A stretch of 64,000 nucleotides of DNA. Source: Bacillus solimangrovi (GTDB lineage: Bacteria > Bacillota > Bacilli > Bacillales > Bacillaceae_N). The stretch's first letter is position 1, and every line of letters starts with the position of its first letter. Under the pieces are notes generated by a model. The model had not been told where the DNA came from and searched no databases. It was given only the letters and a program-made list of their open reading frames with translations. The translations under genes were made by a program, and so were the position numbers. Location: positions 1 through 64,000 of the forward strand of contig NZ_MJEH01000011.1 in NCBI RefSeq assembly GCF_001742425.1, read 5' to 3'. Positions 7,183 to 17,513 of the stretch are shown piece by piece.

Positions 7183-9999
7183 TCACAACCATTTTTCAAG
7201 TTCACTATATAATTGTTCAGAAGGAGCTTCCATAACAGGAGTAACTGGCAAAGAATTAATAAATTTTTTACCATATCGGGTTGTTGTTATGCGTCGGTCA
7301 AAAACAAATACTGCCCCTTTGTCTGACTGAGTTCGAACGAGTCGACCAAACCCTTGTTTAAACCGAATAATAGCCTGTGGTAAAGATAATTCCATAAAAG
7401 GGCTTTTACCTTGTGCTTTCAAGCGTTCACTTCTAGCGCTCATAATTGGACTGTTAGGTGGTGAGAACGGTAATCGAACAATAACCAAACAACTTAATGC
7501 TTCACCTGGAATGTCAACACCTTCCCAAAAACTACTCGTACCAAATAAAACTGCACGTTCGCTCTGTTGGAATCGCTTCGTCAATTTCGTTCGACTCCCA
7601 CCAGTTACACCTTGTGCTATAAAATTCATTGTCTCGTTCGTTGTATGCTTTTTCACTAAGTAATAAACGGTACGTAACATTTCATATGAAGTAAATAACA
7701 CGAGCATTCGTCCATTTGTAATTTGTGCTAATTCGGAAATCTGTTCAGCTAAATGTTCTGTATAAATTTCATTTGAAACATATTTAATATTTGGTATATC
7801 ACTAGGAATCATTAACCGTACTTGGTCTCGATACGAGAACGGTGATGCGATCATCGCGGTCATTGGGTGAAATTCCGTTAACCCAAGACGTTTTTCTATA
7901 AATGAAAATGAATTATTAATCGTTAATGTTGCTGATGTTAAAATTGCACTTTTCTTTTTTTCAAAGAAGCGTTCAGCAAGCATCTCACTCACTTCAATGG
8001 GCTGACTATAAAGATAAGTTGCGTTTAATGCCCCATTCACATCCGCTTCTATCCATGTTACATCATTATCACGTGCTTCTAGTAAAAGACATGTTACTTG
8101 AGCACACATCGTGTCTACTTGATTCTTCACACCTTGGAAGTCAATCAAAATTCCACGTTGTAAAGTTGTCATATGCTCTTTGCGATCATCGAATGCTTTA
8201 GAAACCTTCTGCATTGCTTTACCTAAATCACGCAGAGCAAATTTGAATCGATCGGCTACCTCTACAATTGAGTTCCAAACCTCACTATTTTCTTCTCGTA
8301 CATCATAACGATAACTAATTCGACCGATATCTGATTTCTCATCATTTTCTTGCTCATTTACATATACTTTAAGCATCCTAAACAGATCATCAGCTTCATT
8401 TTTCACGTTTGTTATTTGTTCTTCCATCGTTTCTAAAAACGTAAAGACGTTTTCATCAATATCGATAAATTCAGCAAGCCCGAATAATTTAGAAGTTAAT
8501 TCATGTTCCTCACGCATTCCTAAACGTGTCGTCATCATATTAATCATAAAATAATCAAGCTGTTCTCCAAAATGTTCACTCGCTGTTTCTTCGATATGAT
8601 GTGACTCATCAATAACAACCTCATTATACGCAGGCAATATACTTGATTCATTCGTAAGGTCAGTAAATAATAACGCATGATTTGTAACGATTAAGTCTGC
8701 ATCATGTGCTTCATTCCGCTTTCGGTGATAGAAGCATCGTGAGAAGAAAGGACAAGCACGGTTCAAACAAGAGCCTGCATCACTTTTCACTTTATTCCAA
8801 AACACCTTGCCCCCCGAAGATAGGTTTAGCTCCTCTACATCACCATGTTCTGTTTCTGTTAACCAAATGAGAATTTGAGCTTTCGTTAATATTGTATCGT
8901 AATTATCGTTATATACATCTGACAACGAATGTTCAAACTTTCTTAAGCAAAGATAGTGGTTTCTTCCCTTTAATAAAACACCGTTAAAAGAAAATGGAAC
9001 AATTTTTTTCAAAAGAGGAATATCTCGTTCTAGCAACTGTTCTTGTAGCTGGATTGTATGAGTACTCACTACGACTGGTTGCTCATTCTTCTTAGCTGTA
9101 TAAAGAGATGGCAACAAATAACCTAACGATTTCCCTGTTCCTGTACCAGCCTCTATGAGCAAATGTTGATGTGTTGATAATGCTTCATCAACAGTCTTCA
9201 TCATTTCGGCTTGTCCAGGACGTTCTTCATATCGTGACATCTCTGCTTTCAGTTTTCTCGTTACTTCATTTTGAAAAGTTCCAAACGTACTAGGAACTTG
9301 TTCATCAGGTTCTGATTTTTTTTGCACGTTAGGTTTTAATACGAGACCACGAAAGACATCAAACTGTTCCTCATCTGTTTGTAACGTTGTTGTCTTCTCA
9401 TTAATGAGCTGTTTTATATAAAACTCTAAGTCACTATCTAAACGAGGTACAAGTCGTTCTAGACGCTGTAGTACTATTAGTGGCAAACTTGAGAGCTTCT
9501 CTAACATCATTAATAAAAGCTTAGCAGTAACTTCTGCATCACTATCTGCACGATGAGGATTAGAGTGTTGCATTTTGAATATTTCAGCCAGCTGTGACAG
9601 CTTGTAACTGTCTAATGCGGGATAAAGGAGTCGTGCCAGTTCAACAGTATCTATACAAGGTCCAGAAAATGGTCGATAACCACTATTCTCAAACTCTTCT
9701 TGTAAAAATGACATGTCAAAAGGTACGTTATGTGCAACAAAATATGAATTTTCTAGCATAGATAATAACTTTGGTGCGATTTCATCAAACTGTGGTGCAT
9801 CCACCAACATATCCTCATTAATCTTTGTTAATTCTTGAATAAAGGGAGTTAATTTCTTATTTGTATTTACAAAACTAGAAAACCGCTCCGTAATTTGACC
9901 GTTTTCAACGACAACTGCACCTACTTGAATAATCCGATCACCATTTTTAGGACGATTCCCTGTTGTTTCAACATCTACAATTACAAACCGATCGTTCAT
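7183..9999 (-). CDS. dinG: DinG: exonuclease domain fused to XPD-like helicase
   Basis: A 938-residue fusion. Residues 1-170 form a DnaQ-type 3'-5' exonuclease with DVETTG, HNVPFD and HRADSDA. The remainder is a superfamily 2 XPD/DinG helicase with Walker A AGTGTGKS and a DESH box (VIDESHH). Four cysteines follow the C-x59-C-x4-C-x5-C pattern between Walker A and DESH, which resembles the iron-sulfur cluster ligands of XPD and E. coli DinG. ATG at 9999 is chosen because AGAGGTG precedes it; the GTG nine bases earlier lies inside that site. Likely role is in DNA repair or removal of replication obstacles. Confidence 0.92.
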   Translation of the reverse strand: MNDRFVIVDVETTGNRPKNGDRIIQVGAVVVENGQITERFSSFVNTNKKLTPFIQELTKINEDMLVDAPQFDEIAPKLLSMLENSYFVAHNVPFDMSFLQEEFENSGYRPFSGPCIDTVELARLLYPALDSYKLSQLAEIFKMQHSNPHRADSDAEVTAKLLLMMLEKLSSLPLIVLQRLERLVPRLDSDLEFYIKQLINEKTTTLQTDEEQFDVFRGLVLKPNVQKKSEPDEQVPSTFGTFQNEVTRKLKAEMSRYEERPGQAEMMKTVDEALSTHQHLLIEAGTGTGKSLGYLLPSLYTAKKNEQPVVVSTHTIQLQEQLLERDIPLLKKIVPFSFNGVLLKGRNHYLCLRKFEHSLSDVYNDNYDTILTKAQILIWLTETEHGDVEELNLSSGGKVFWNKVKSDAGSCLNRACPFFSRCFYHRKRNEAHDADLIVTNHALLFTDLTNESSILPAYNEVVIDESHHIEETASEHFGEQLDYFMINMMTTRLGMREEHELTSKLFGLAEFIDIDENVFTFLETMEEQITNVKNEADDLFRMLKVYVNEQENDEKSDIGRISYRYDVREENSEVWNSIVEVADRFKFALRDLGKAMQKVSKAFDDRKEHMTTLQRGILIDFQGVKNQVDTMCAQVTCLLLEARDNDVTWIEADVNGALNATYLYSQPIEVSEMLAERFFEKKKSAILTSATLTINNSFSFIEKRLGLTEFHPMTAMIASPFSYRDQVRLMIPSDIPNIKYVSNEIYTEHLAEQISELAQITNGRMLVLFTSYEMLRTVYYLVKKHTTNETMNFIAQGVTGGSRTKLTKRFQQSERAVLFGTSSFWEGVDIPGEALSCLVIVRLPFSPPNSPIMSARSERLKAQGKSPFMELSLPQAIIRFKQGFGRLVRTQSDKGAVFVFDRRITTTRYGKKFINSLPVTPVMEAPSEQLYSELEKWL

Positions 10000-10189
10000 T
10001 TCTAACACCTCTATAACTCATTCAACTCTTAATATTCTTCCTACACTAAAACGATAAATATAATAAATTTTACTTTCAGCTTCTATACGGCGAGTGTCCA
10101 CCCGCAAATAATTGTTAATAAAGTTAACCATTTGCTTCAAATATTTCTCAGAAAATCAGTATTTTGTTTACTTATTTACTCATAATAAT

Positions 10190-10219
10190 ATAAAAGCCTT
10201 CCGTTTAAAATCGGAAGGC
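10190..10219 (-). terminator. intrinsic terminator of panBCD
   Basis: Minus-strand GCCTTCCG / CGGAAGGC stem with an 8-base loop, followed by TTTTATATTATT. It lies about 40 bases past the panD stop codon. Confidence 0.8.
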
Positions 10220-10255
10220 GCATGACCAAATTAAATCTTTATCAAACTATCATGA

Positions 10256-10642
10256 TTATAACACAGTTGATGCTGGTTCTGAGTGAATAATTTCTTTTAT
10301 CGAATTATCCTCTTCATTCATAATTAGTACTTTAGGCTGATGCTCATCGACTTTATCTTGAGGTACAAGCGTGTATGAAATAATAATAACTATGTCATCT
10401 TCTTGAACGAGACGAGCTGCAGCACCATTTAAACATACTACACCACTACCACGTTCTCCTTCAATTACATAAGTTTCAAGACGGGCACCATTATTGTTAT
10501 TAACGATTGCCACTTTCTCATTTGGAGCAATCCCAGCTTTGTCCAAAATATCAGCATCAATTGTCACACTACCAACGTAATTCAAATTCGCTTCTGTTAC
10601 ACGTGCACGATGAATTTTTGCATTCATAAAAGTTCGAAACAT
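10256..10642 (-). CDS. panD: aspartate 1-decarboxylase
   Basis: Makes beta-alanine from L-aspartate for pantothenate synthesis. The 128-residue proenzyme contains the Gly24-Ser25 self-cleavage site in [10 protein letters not shown], which yields the pyruvoyl cofactor on the alpha chain. [13 protein letters not shown] and the NGAAARL region are family hallmarks. The ATG is preceded by GGAGGGTG. It is the last gene of panBCD, followed by a clear terminator. Confidence 0.96.
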   Translation of the reverse strand: MFRTFMNAKIHRARVTEANLNYVGSVTIDADILDKAGIAPNEKVAIVNNNNGARLETYVIEGERGSGVVCLNGAAARLVQEDDIVIIISYTLVPQDKVDEHQPKVLIMNEEDNSIKEIIHSEPASTVL

Positions 10643-10695
10643 CGTTAATGCACCCTCCTGTAGATGAATGTCTTAAATTTATTCTAAACGTCAAC

Positions 10696-11544
10696 TTATT
10701 CTAATGTAATGGTAATATTATCAATTAAACGAGCTCGTTCAAATTGAACAGCTAGTGCAATAATAAATCGACCTTCAAGTACTGTCAACGTTTCTAAATC
10801 TGGATAACTAAGAATTTCTACGTAATCAATCTTCCCACTTGTGTTCTTATCGATATTCTTTCGTATTGAATCAATAATTTTCTTAACAACTCTTTCACCA
10901 GCTTCAATCGTTGTAGCCGCTTGCTGTAGGCTCCTAAACAATTGAGGTGCTTCCGACCGCTCTTTATCAGTTAAATATACATTACGTGAGCTTTTCGCTA
11001 ATCCATCTTGCTCACGAATAATTTTAACAGGCACAAGCTTAACAGGGAAATTGTAATCTGCTATTAAACCTTCAACAACCGCAACTTGCTGTGCATCTTT
11101 CATGCCGAAGTACGCACGATCTGGTAAAACAATGTTAAATAACTTTGCTAATACCGTTACAACCCCGTCAAAATGACCTGGTCGTGACTCACCACATAAG
11201 ACGTTAACTCTATTTTCTACAGTCATCTTTATCGAAAAACCCTCTGGATACATATCATCCATATGAGGATAAAACAGAAAATCAACACCCTTTTCTTCTG
11301 CTAGACGCTCATCACGTTCAAAGTCACGTGGATAACGCTCAAAGTCTTCATTCGGTCCAAATTGAAGTGGATTAACGAAAATACTCATAACAACAACGTC
11401 ATTTTCTCTCCGTGCTTGCTCCACGAGTGTAAGGTGACCTTCATGAAGATAACCCATAGTAGGAACAAATCCAATTTCATATCCTTGTTTTTTCATGATC
11501 CGCATTTGTTGTTGCATTTCCTGGATCGATTGAATCACTTTCAT
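10696..11544 (-). CDS. panC: pantothenate synthetase
   Basis: ATP-dependent condensation of pantoate and beta-alanine to pantothenate. The nucleotidyltransferase motif PTMGYLHEGHLTLV (HxGH type) is near residue 28, with GMKDAQQ and the KSSRNVYL loop further on. At 282 residues it matches the family. The start ATG overlaps the panB stop codon in TAATG, indicating translational coupling. Confidence 0.96.
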   Translation of the reverse strand: MKVIQSIQEMQQQMRIMKKQGYEIGFVPTMGYLHEGHLTLVEQARRENDVVVMSIFVNPLQFGPNEDFERYPRDFERDERLAEEKGVDFLFYPHMDDMYPEGFSIKMTVENRVNVLCGESRPGHFDGVVTVLAKLFNIVLPDRAYFGMKDAQQVAVVEGLIADYNFPVKLVPVKIIREQDGLAKSSRNVYLTDKERSEAPQLFRSLQQAATTIEAGERVVKKIIDSIRKNIDKNTSGKIDYVEILSYPDLETLTVLEGRFIIALAVQFERARLIDNITITLE

Positions 11545-12380
11545 TACGAATTGCCTCCGTATAAGTTCAATAGCTCCGATTCTTTCATGTTAAATGAATG
11601 CTTGTCCTCTGGAAATGAACGTGACTTCACTTCATTTACATATTGCTGAATACTACTCACCATTGTTTCATTTATAGATGTATATTGTTTGACAAATTTA
11701 GGAACATGAACAGAACCATATCCGAGTAAATCATGATACACAAGTACTTGGCCATCCACTTTATTTCCTGCTCCAATACCGATAATTGGAATCGTTAATT
11801 GCTCTTGAATCGTTGCAGCTAACTGTTGTGGAACACATTCAAGCACAAGTGCAATTGCTCCAGCCTTCTCTACCTTCTTCGCGTCATCAATGAGCTTTCG
11901 GGCACTTTCTGCATCTTTACCTTGTACTCTATACCCACCGAGTACCCCTACAGACTGAGGAGTTAAACCGAGATGAGCAACTACTGGAACGCCAGCTTCT
12001 GTCAAACGAGCAATCGTATGAATCACATCTCCTGCACCTTCGAGTTTAACAGCCTGAGCTCCACCTTGCTGCATAATGAGTCGAGCAGACTGCATCGTTT
12101 CAGAGATCGTACCGTGGTATGACATAAATGGCATATCCGTCACTGTAAAAACATCTGGTGCACCACGCTTCACTGCCTTAGTATGATGAATCATATCTTC
12201 TACTGTTACCGGAATTGTCGAATCATAACCAAGCACTACCATTCCAAGTGAATCACCGACAAGAATCATATCAATATCAGCCTCTTGAACTTGACGTGCA
12301 GATGGATAATCATACGCTGTAATCATTGTGATTGGTTCATTTGTTTCCTTCATTTTCAAAAAATCTCGTGTTTGTTTCAT
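11544..12380 (-). CDS. panB: 3-methyl-2-oxobutanoate hydroxymethyltransferase
   Basis: First committed step to pantoate, using methylene-tetrahydrofolate and alpha-ketoisovalerate. Visible motifs are [15 protein letters not shown] near residue 40 with the metal-binding aspartate, KLEGAG and [20 protein letters not shown] at 12380, preceded by GAGGAGGGG, gives 278 residues as in B. subtilis; the longer frame to 12419 is not supported. It heads panBCD and is preceded by a structured leader. Confidence 0.96.
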   Translation of the reverse strand: MKQTRDFLKMKETNEPITMITAYDYPSARQVQEADIDMILVGDSLGMVVLGYDSTIPVTVEDMIHHTKAVKRGAPDVFTVTDMPFMSYHGTISETMQSARLIMQQGGAQAVKLEGAGDVIHTIARLTEAGVPVVAHLGLTPQSVGVLGGYRVQGKDAESARKLIDDAKKVEKAGAIALVLECVPQQLAATIQEQLTIPIIGIGAGNKVDGQVLVYHDLLGYGSVHVPKFVKQYTSINETMVSSIQQYVNEVKSRSFPEDKHSFNMKESELLNLYGGNS

Positions 12381-12674
12381 TATTTTCCCCTCCTCAAATT
12401 TTGGCGAGGAGATGAGCACCGAAAATCATAGCGGAGCACAACACCATTTCTCGTTTGGCTTCCTTATGATAAAACACAGAAAGCGTCTCCCTCTCATAGA
12501 CACAGAGAAGCAGACGCATCGTTACATCAATCGGTCCAATCATCCCTCTGTCCTAGTCCGAACCTGTCAGGATCAAGGCAGAATGTTTATTCATTCATTA
12601 ATCTTAGTATCCGGTTAACGGTGCAATTCTATTAAGATATCGCCCATACTCCATTTGTAGTATAACAAACTTTT
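12381..12674 (-). promoter_or_regulatory. structured 5' leader of panBCD (possible pan motif RNA)
   Basis: The 294 bp between birA and panB lack a gene. On the minus strand a TATACT (12659-12664) may start a leader of about 270 nt. The leader contains a stem-loop with purine-rich internal mismatches (12545-12578, CCTT-GA-TCCT paired with AGGA-CA-GAGG) and then an attenuator-like hairpin (12470-12517). The pan RNA motif is known upstream of pantothenate genes in Bacillales; placing this leader in that family is an inference from position and general shape. Confidence 0.4.
12470..12517 (-). terminator. attenuator-like hairpin in panB leader
   Basis: Minus-strand arms GCGTCTGCTTCTC and GAGAGGGAGACGC with two internal mismatches, followed by TTTCTGTGTTTT. 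It lies about 90 bases before the panB start. It could terminate birA-operon readthrough or act as a panB attenuator. Confidence 0.55.
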
Positions 12675-13664
12675 TTATGTTGTGGGAGGAATTTCTATAT
12701 CTGCTGAATAAATTTGGCGAATTTTTCCGTCATCTGTTTCAAGCAATAGAACACCATCACCTGTAATTCCTTTAGCATAACCTTCCACAGTCTCGTTCAT
12801 CATTCTTGCACGAATACGTTTTCCAATACTAACTGCATTCGCTTCCCATAGAGTCTTTACGAGTGAAAAGCCTTCTTTCAAATAGTCTTCATAGAGGTCT
12901 TCCATCTCTTTTAAGATTGCTTGCATAACTGAAGCCCGATTTATTTCTTCTCCTTTTTCAATCGCTAACGAAGTAGCAATTTGTTGTAATTCTTCCGGGA
13001 AATGGTCTGTCCTATGGTTAACATTGATCCCGATTCCAATAATAACAGCTCGAATTCGGTCTGCATCTGCTTGCATCTCAGTTAATATACCTACACATTT
13101 CTTTTCATTAATCAAAATATCATTAGGCCATTTAATCTGGCACTCTATACCTGTTGATTTCTTAATACCCCTAACAACGCTCACAGCTGTTAAAAGTGTC
13201 AACTGAGGTGCTTTATGCATTTGAATATTTGGTCTTAAAATGACACTCATCCATATGCCTGTACCCTTCGGAGAATACCATGTGCGATCTAATCGTCCAC
13301 GTCCTAATGTCTGTTCATCACTTACAACAATTGTTCCATTAGGAGCTTCACTATTGGCTAATTGATGAGCAATTTTTTGAGTAGAGTCAACACTATCTTC
13401 ATAGTGAATGTTCTGACCAATCTTAGTCGTTCGTAATCCTAACCGAATCGCATTTTCTGATATTTTATCTGGTGTTCCAATTATTCGATAACCTTTGCGT
13501 TGCACAGCCTCAAGCTCATACCCATCTTTTCTTAACTCCTCAATATGTTTCCATACAGCTGTACGTGAACAACCAAGCAAATTACTAATCTTCTGTCCAG
13601 AAATGAACTCTCCTTCATGTTGTGAAAAAATATCTAATAGTTCTTTTCTCATTGAGGATGTCAC
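12675..13664 (-). CDS. birA: bifunctional biotin-protein ligase / biotin operon repressor
   Basis: Attaches biotin to acetyl-CoA carboxylase and pyruvate carboxylase and represses biotin genes. The N-terminal winged helix (about residues 1-60, with ISNLLGCSRTAVWKHIEELR) is the DNA-binding domain. GRGRLDRTW is the biotinyl-AMP loop, and the C-terminal SH3-like domain completes the protein. I choose GTG at 13664: it overlaps the cca TGA in GTGA and has GGGAG upstream, while the GTG at 13676 lies inside the ribosome-binding site. Length is 329 residues. Confidence 0.94.
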   Translation of the reverse strand: MTSSMRKELLDIFSQHEGEFISGQKISNLLGCSRTAVWKHIEELRKDGYELEAVQRKGYRIIGTPDKISENAIRLGLRTTKIGQNIHYEDSVDSTQKIAHQLANSEAPNGTIVVSDEQTLGRGRLDRTWYSPKGTGIWMSVILRPNIQMHKAPQLTLLTAVSVVRGIKKSTGIECQIKWPNDILINEKKCVGILTEMQADADRIRAVIIGIGINVNHRTDHFPEELQQIATSLAIEKGEEINRASVMQAILKEMEDLYEDYLKEGFSLVKTLWEANAVSIGKRIRARMMNETVEGYAKGITGDGVLLLETDDGKIRQIYSADIEIPPTT

Positions 13665-14845
13665 TGTTGTAGCCACTCCCTTATCGTTTCCTTATCATTG
13701 TCGACCTTTTTATTTACAACAGCTCTTTCTATTTTCTCAAGCATCTCACTCATCCAAGGCCCCCCACCTCTATCGAACCAGCCAATCAAATCGTTACCGT
13801 TAACAACTAATTGCTTCCTTGAGTAAAGTGGTAATGATCTAAATTGTTCTCTACATAACGCTATCATTTCTTGTTGTGCTACATGATTGACAAGAGCATA
13901 TAGACGAGCAAACTTCTCAAGGTGTGCTTCACCTACTTGGTACAGTAACATTGATGTAATAGAAGATGATTCTGCTTGACTAATACAATTTAACAAATGT
14001 GCAACTTCATTTATTAACTTATTTGAACATTTCCATTCTCTTAAAAATGAACGGACATCTTGAACATTTAATACATATAAAAACAGTGACCAATGTTCTT
14101 CTATTGAACAAAGCTTCGTAAAATCAAATTGCATACATTCAAGTAAACGTTCATATTCACCACTTAAAGATGGTAATTTTGCATATACACCCGTATCGAG
14201 TAACACTGTTAATGCCTCATTGACAAAAGCCCCACCGAGTAGTTTTTCAAACTCAACAGCTACACGTTCAATCGCTATTTTATTTAATAACTCAGATTTA
14301 ACGATCATCGCACTCTTAGTATCATCTTCAAGATGGAAACCAAGCTGTGAGATAAATCGAACAGCACGCATAATTCTCAATGGGTCTTCGTTAAACCTAT
14401 CGTGTGGATTACCTACTGTCCGAAGTATTTGATTTGAAATATCAGCCTGTCCCCTAAATGGATCTTGTAACTGTCCGTTCTTATCCATCGCAATGGAATT
14501 TATAGTAAAATCACGACGACTTAAGTCTTCTTCTATGGATGTAATAAATTCCACAGCATTTGGATGGCGAAAATCTTCATAATTATCTTCTCTTCGGAAG
14601 GTTGTTACTTCGTAATACTCTTCGTTGCAACCAACTATAACCGTACCATGCTCAATTCCAACAGGAATCGTTTTCTCAAATAACCCCATTACGGTTTGAG
14701 GTGAAGCAGATGTTGCAATATCAATATCACCAATTTGACGTTGTAGCAAAGAATCTCGAACTGATCCCCCTACAAAAAAAGCTTCATAACCAGCTTCATT
14801 CAAACGCTCAATAACGGGTAGCGCTTGAGTAAATGCATGATTCAT
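13661..14845 (-). CDS. cca: CCA-adding tRNA nucleotidyltransferase
   Basis: Adds or repairs the 3' CCA end of tRNAs. The class II nucleotidyltransferase head has GGSVRDSLL and the two catalytic aspartates in GDIDIAT. SRRDFTINSIAM and EDPLRIMRAVRFISQLGF are the conserved neck motifs. ATG at 14845 has GAGGA eight bases upstream; an earlier ATG at 14860 overlaps the bshA stop. Length 394 residues. It overlaps birA by 4 bp. Confidence 0.94.
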   Translation of the reverse strand: MNHAFTQALPVIERLNEAGYEAFFVGGSVRDSLLQRQIGDIDIATSASPQTVMGLFEKTIPVGIEHGTVIVGCNEEYYEVTTFRREDNYEDFRHPNAVEFITSIEEDLSRRDFTINSIAMDKNGQLQDPFRGQADISNQILRTVGNPHDRFNEDPLRIMRAVRFISQLGFHLEDDTKSAMIVKSELLNKIAIERVAVEFEKLLGGAFVNEALTVLLDTGVYAKLPSLSGEYERLLECMQFDFTKLCSIEEHWSLFLYVLNVQDVRSFLREWKCSNKLINEVAHLLNCISQAESSSITSMLLYQVGEAHLEKFARLYALVNHVAQQEMIALCREQFRSLPLYSRKQLVVNGNDLIGWFDRGGGPWMSEMLEKIERAVVNKKVDNDKETIREWLQQ

Positions 14846-14849
14846 TTCA

Positions 14850-15989
14850 TCATTCCTCATCTTGAGTTAAAGTGTCATAATAGATTTGTTCATATTGTTC
14901 TACAATTTTAACTGATGCAAACTGTTCAATTGCACGTTGCTTTGCATTTTGTGACATTTGCTCAAACAATACTGGGTTACTTAATAACTCAATTGACCGC
15001 TCTGACATCATATTTATATCACCAAGTTCACAAACAAACCCCGTCTCCCCATCAACAATAACTTCTGGTATTCCACCTACTCTTGAACCTATACATGGAA
15101 CACCACATGCCATTGCCTCAAGCAATACGAGACCAAAGCTTTCCTTCTCAGACAACAATAATTTCAGATCACAAATAGATAGTAACTCTGAAACATTTTC
15201 CTGTTTGCCAAGTAACAGTACTTTATCTTCTAGACCTTTCTCACGTACAAGTCGACAAATTGCGGAAAGCTCAGGTCCATCACCTATTAGTAACAGCTTA
15301 GCTGGCATTCTATCTGCTATTTTTTCAAATACATGAATAACATCAGGAACACGTTTCACACGACGAAAGTTTGAAATATGTGCAATGACCTTCTCCCCAT
15401 CTTCAATTCCGTACTCTTCACGGAGCTTTTTAACGTCGTGTTTATTATAATCACGTTCATCTACGAAGTTATAAATAGTATTAATTTCTTTTTCTGTATT
15501 AAAAATATCACGTGTCTGTTGAACAAGGTGATTGGATACAGCGGTTACTTTATCAGATTGTTCAATTCCGAAACGAATAATCTCATGCAAAGATGAATCT
15601 GAACCTAATACAGTTATATCCGTCCCATGTAGAGTTGTAACTATCTTTACATTATTGTTTACCATTTGTTTTGCAAGAATCGCACATATTGCATGTGGTA
15701 CTGCATAATGAGCATGTAATATATCTAACCCTTGGCGTTTCACTTCTTCAGCAATTTTACTTGCTGCTGCTAGACTATACGGAGGATATTGAAACACATC
15801 ATATTGGTTAACTGCAATTTCATGAAAATATATATTCGGATAATGTTTATTTAATCGAAAGGGAACACTTGATGTGATGAAATGTATTTCGTGTCCCTTC
15901 TCAGCTAGTTGCTTGCCTAATTCTGTTGCCACCACACCTGATCCACCGACAGTCGGGTAGCAAATAATCCCAATCTTTAATTTCTTCAT
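14850..15989 (-). CDS. bshA: BshA, bacillithiol glycosyltransferase
   Basis: GT4-family enzyme joining UDP-GlcNAc and L-malate to give GlcNAc-malate, the first step of bacillithiol synthesis. It has [21 protein letters not shown] at the N-terminus and the nucleotide-sugar motif [18 protein letters not shown] in the C-terminal Rossmann domain. At 379 residues it is the usual size. It starts 2 bp after bshB1 and is followed by cca. Confidence 0.94.
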   Translation of the reverse strand: MKKLKIGIICYPTVGGSGVVATELGKQLAEKGHEIHFITSSVPFRLNKHYPNIYFHEIAVNQYDVFQYPPYSLAAASKIAEEVKRQGLDILHAHYAVPHAICAILAKQMVNNNVKIVTTLHGTDITVLGSDSSLHEIIRFGIEQSDKVTAVSNHLVQQTRDIFNTEKEINTIYNFVDERDYNKHDVKKLREEYGIEDGEKVIAHISNFRRVKRVPDVIHVFEKIADRMPAKLLLIGDGPELSAICRLVREKGLEDKVLLLGKQENVSELLSICDLKLLLSEKESFGLVLLEAMACGVPCIGSRVGGIPEVIVDGETGFVCELGDINMMSERSIELLSNPVLFEQMSQNAKQRAIEQFASVKIVEQYEQIYYDTLTQDEE

Positions 15990-15991
15990 AC

Positions 15992-16699
15992 TTAATAACT
16001 CCTGTTCAATAAATCTTTATCGACGAGGAGCGGTTGATTTGCTTTAAACCCCTCTGCATATTGAACACCTACTTCTTTCCCAAATAGGCGTTCTCGAGCT
16101 TCAACAGTCTCTATGTACCCATTATTCAATGGTGTAACAACCTCATCAGCTAATCTCATAAATTGACTTTGGTAACATCGTAACGCATCAAGCTTGACAG
16201 TTATCGTATCCGTAATATCAACCACAAAGTCTGGTTTGTGAAAACCATTTATCATATAGTAATACAACCGTTCTACACGATGTGGGATCACATCTGGCAT
16301 ATACTTACGAATTCCTGATGAGAAAATAGCTTCATCAACAATTCGTGCACAATTACCATGATCGGGGTGACGATCATCGGCATATGGTGCAAAAACAATG
16401 GTTGGTTGAGTTTCTCGAATAATTTCAACTACTTGTGAAATCTTTTCCTCTGTTAGCAATAAACCGCGATCAGACATACGTAGGTTTCGCCGCTCTTGTA
16501 TACCAAGTAATTTCCCCGCCTTTTCTGCCTCATCACTCCGTATCTCCACTGTTCCGTTTGAAGATAGATTTGCTTCTGTTAAATCACATATTCCAACTTT
16601 ATAACCGTTTCTTACATATTTAGCAATTGTTCCACCCATACCAATTTCTACATCATCCGAATGTGCTCCGAATGCCAGGATATCGAGTTTTGTTTTCAC
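15992..16699 (-). CDS. bshB1: BshB1, N-acetyl-alpha-D-glucosaminyl-L-malate deacetylase
   Basis: Zinc-dependent LmbE/PIG-L family enzyme that deacetylates GlcNAc-malate. The metal motif near residue 11 reads [12 protein letters not shown]. Most relatives have AHPDD, but the His and both Asp residues are retained. [10 protein letters not shown] supplies further active-site residues. The following gene is bshA, so two bacillithiol steps are adjacent; bshC is not in the window. In B. subtilis mgsA sits between dapB and this gene; here only 13 bp separate them. Confidence 0.92.
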   Translation of the reverse strand: MKTKLDILAFGAHSDDVEIGMGGTIAKYVRNGYKVGICDLTEANLSSNGTVEIRSDEAEKAGKLLGIQERRNLRMSDRGLLLTEEKISQVVEIIRETQPTIVFAPYADDRHPDHGNCARIVDEAIFSSGIRKYMPDVIPHRVERLYYYMINGFHKPDFVVDITDTITVKLDALRCYQSQFMRLADEVVTPLNNGYIETVEARERLFGKEVGVQYAEGFKANQPLLVDKDLLNRSY

Positions 16700-16712
16700 A
16701 TGAACACCCTTC

Positions 16713-17513
16713 TTATTCCATAATATTTTCTAATCCGTATACTAAAAGATCTAGTTTCATGACTGTTTCTACAGCTAATTGAACTCCAGACATAAATGAT
16801 ACGCGGTTAATTGAATCATGACGTATTGTTAAAGTTTGGCCTTCACCGCCAAATAACACTTCTTGATGTGCTACTAATCCTGGAAGTCGAACACTATGTA
16901 TACGCATTCCATCCATATTTCCCCCACGTGAACCTACGATCGTCTCTTGTTCGTCTGGATGTCCTTGTCCTTTTGATTCACGCACCTTTTGAATCATTTC
17001 AGCAGTCTTAATCGCTGTTCCAGAAGGAGCATCTAACTTCTGATCATGATGTTGCTCGATAATTTCAACATCAGGGAAATACTTTGCTGCCATTTGTGCA
17101 AATTTCATCATTAAAATAGCACCAACTGCAAAATTTGGAGCAATAATTACACCAATGCCTTTTTCTTCTGCACGCTTTCTCAAAGCTTCTAATTCATTCT
17201 CATTAAAACCAGTTGTACCAACAACAGGTCGTACGCCATATTCTACTGCTAGTTCTGTATGCTTTTTCCCCACTTCAGGTGTTGTTAAATCAATCAGTAC
17301 ATCCGCATGTACTTCTTGAAAGCATTGTTCGATATCATCATAGACTGGAGCATCAAATTTCGGGAGACCTTCAATATCAGATACTCGTTTTCCTGCAAAC
17401 TTGATGTCAACAGCTGCAACAAGTTCGAAATGTTCTGTACGTTCGATAAGTCGTAATGCCTCGCTCCCCATACGCCCTCTAGGTCCTGCTACAATAATTT
17501 TAATGTTATCCAT
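16713..17513 (-). CDS. dapB: 4-hydroxy-tetrahydrodipicolinate reductase
   Basis: NAD(P)H-dependent step of the diaminopimelate/lysine pathway, which also feeds spore dipicolinate. The N-terminal Rossmann motif is [10 protein letters not shown], and the catalytic region is [15 protein letters not shown]. At 266 residues it is full length. The ATG follows directly on the ypjD stop codon, with the ribosome-binding site inside the end of ypjD. Confidence 0.96.
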   Translation of the reverse strand: MDNIKIIVAGPRGRMGSEALRLIERTEHFELVAAVDIKFAGKRVSDIEGLPKFDAPVYDDIEQCFQEVHADVLIDLTTPEVGKKHTELAVEYGVRPVVGTTGFNENELEALRKRAEEKGIGVIIAPNFAVGAILMMKFAQMAAKYFPDVEIIEQHHDQKLDAPSGTAIKTAEMIQKVRESKGQGHPDEQETIVGSRGGNMDGMRIHSVRLPGLVAHQEVLFGGEGQTLTIRHDSINRVSFMSGVQLAVETVMKLDLLVYGLENIME

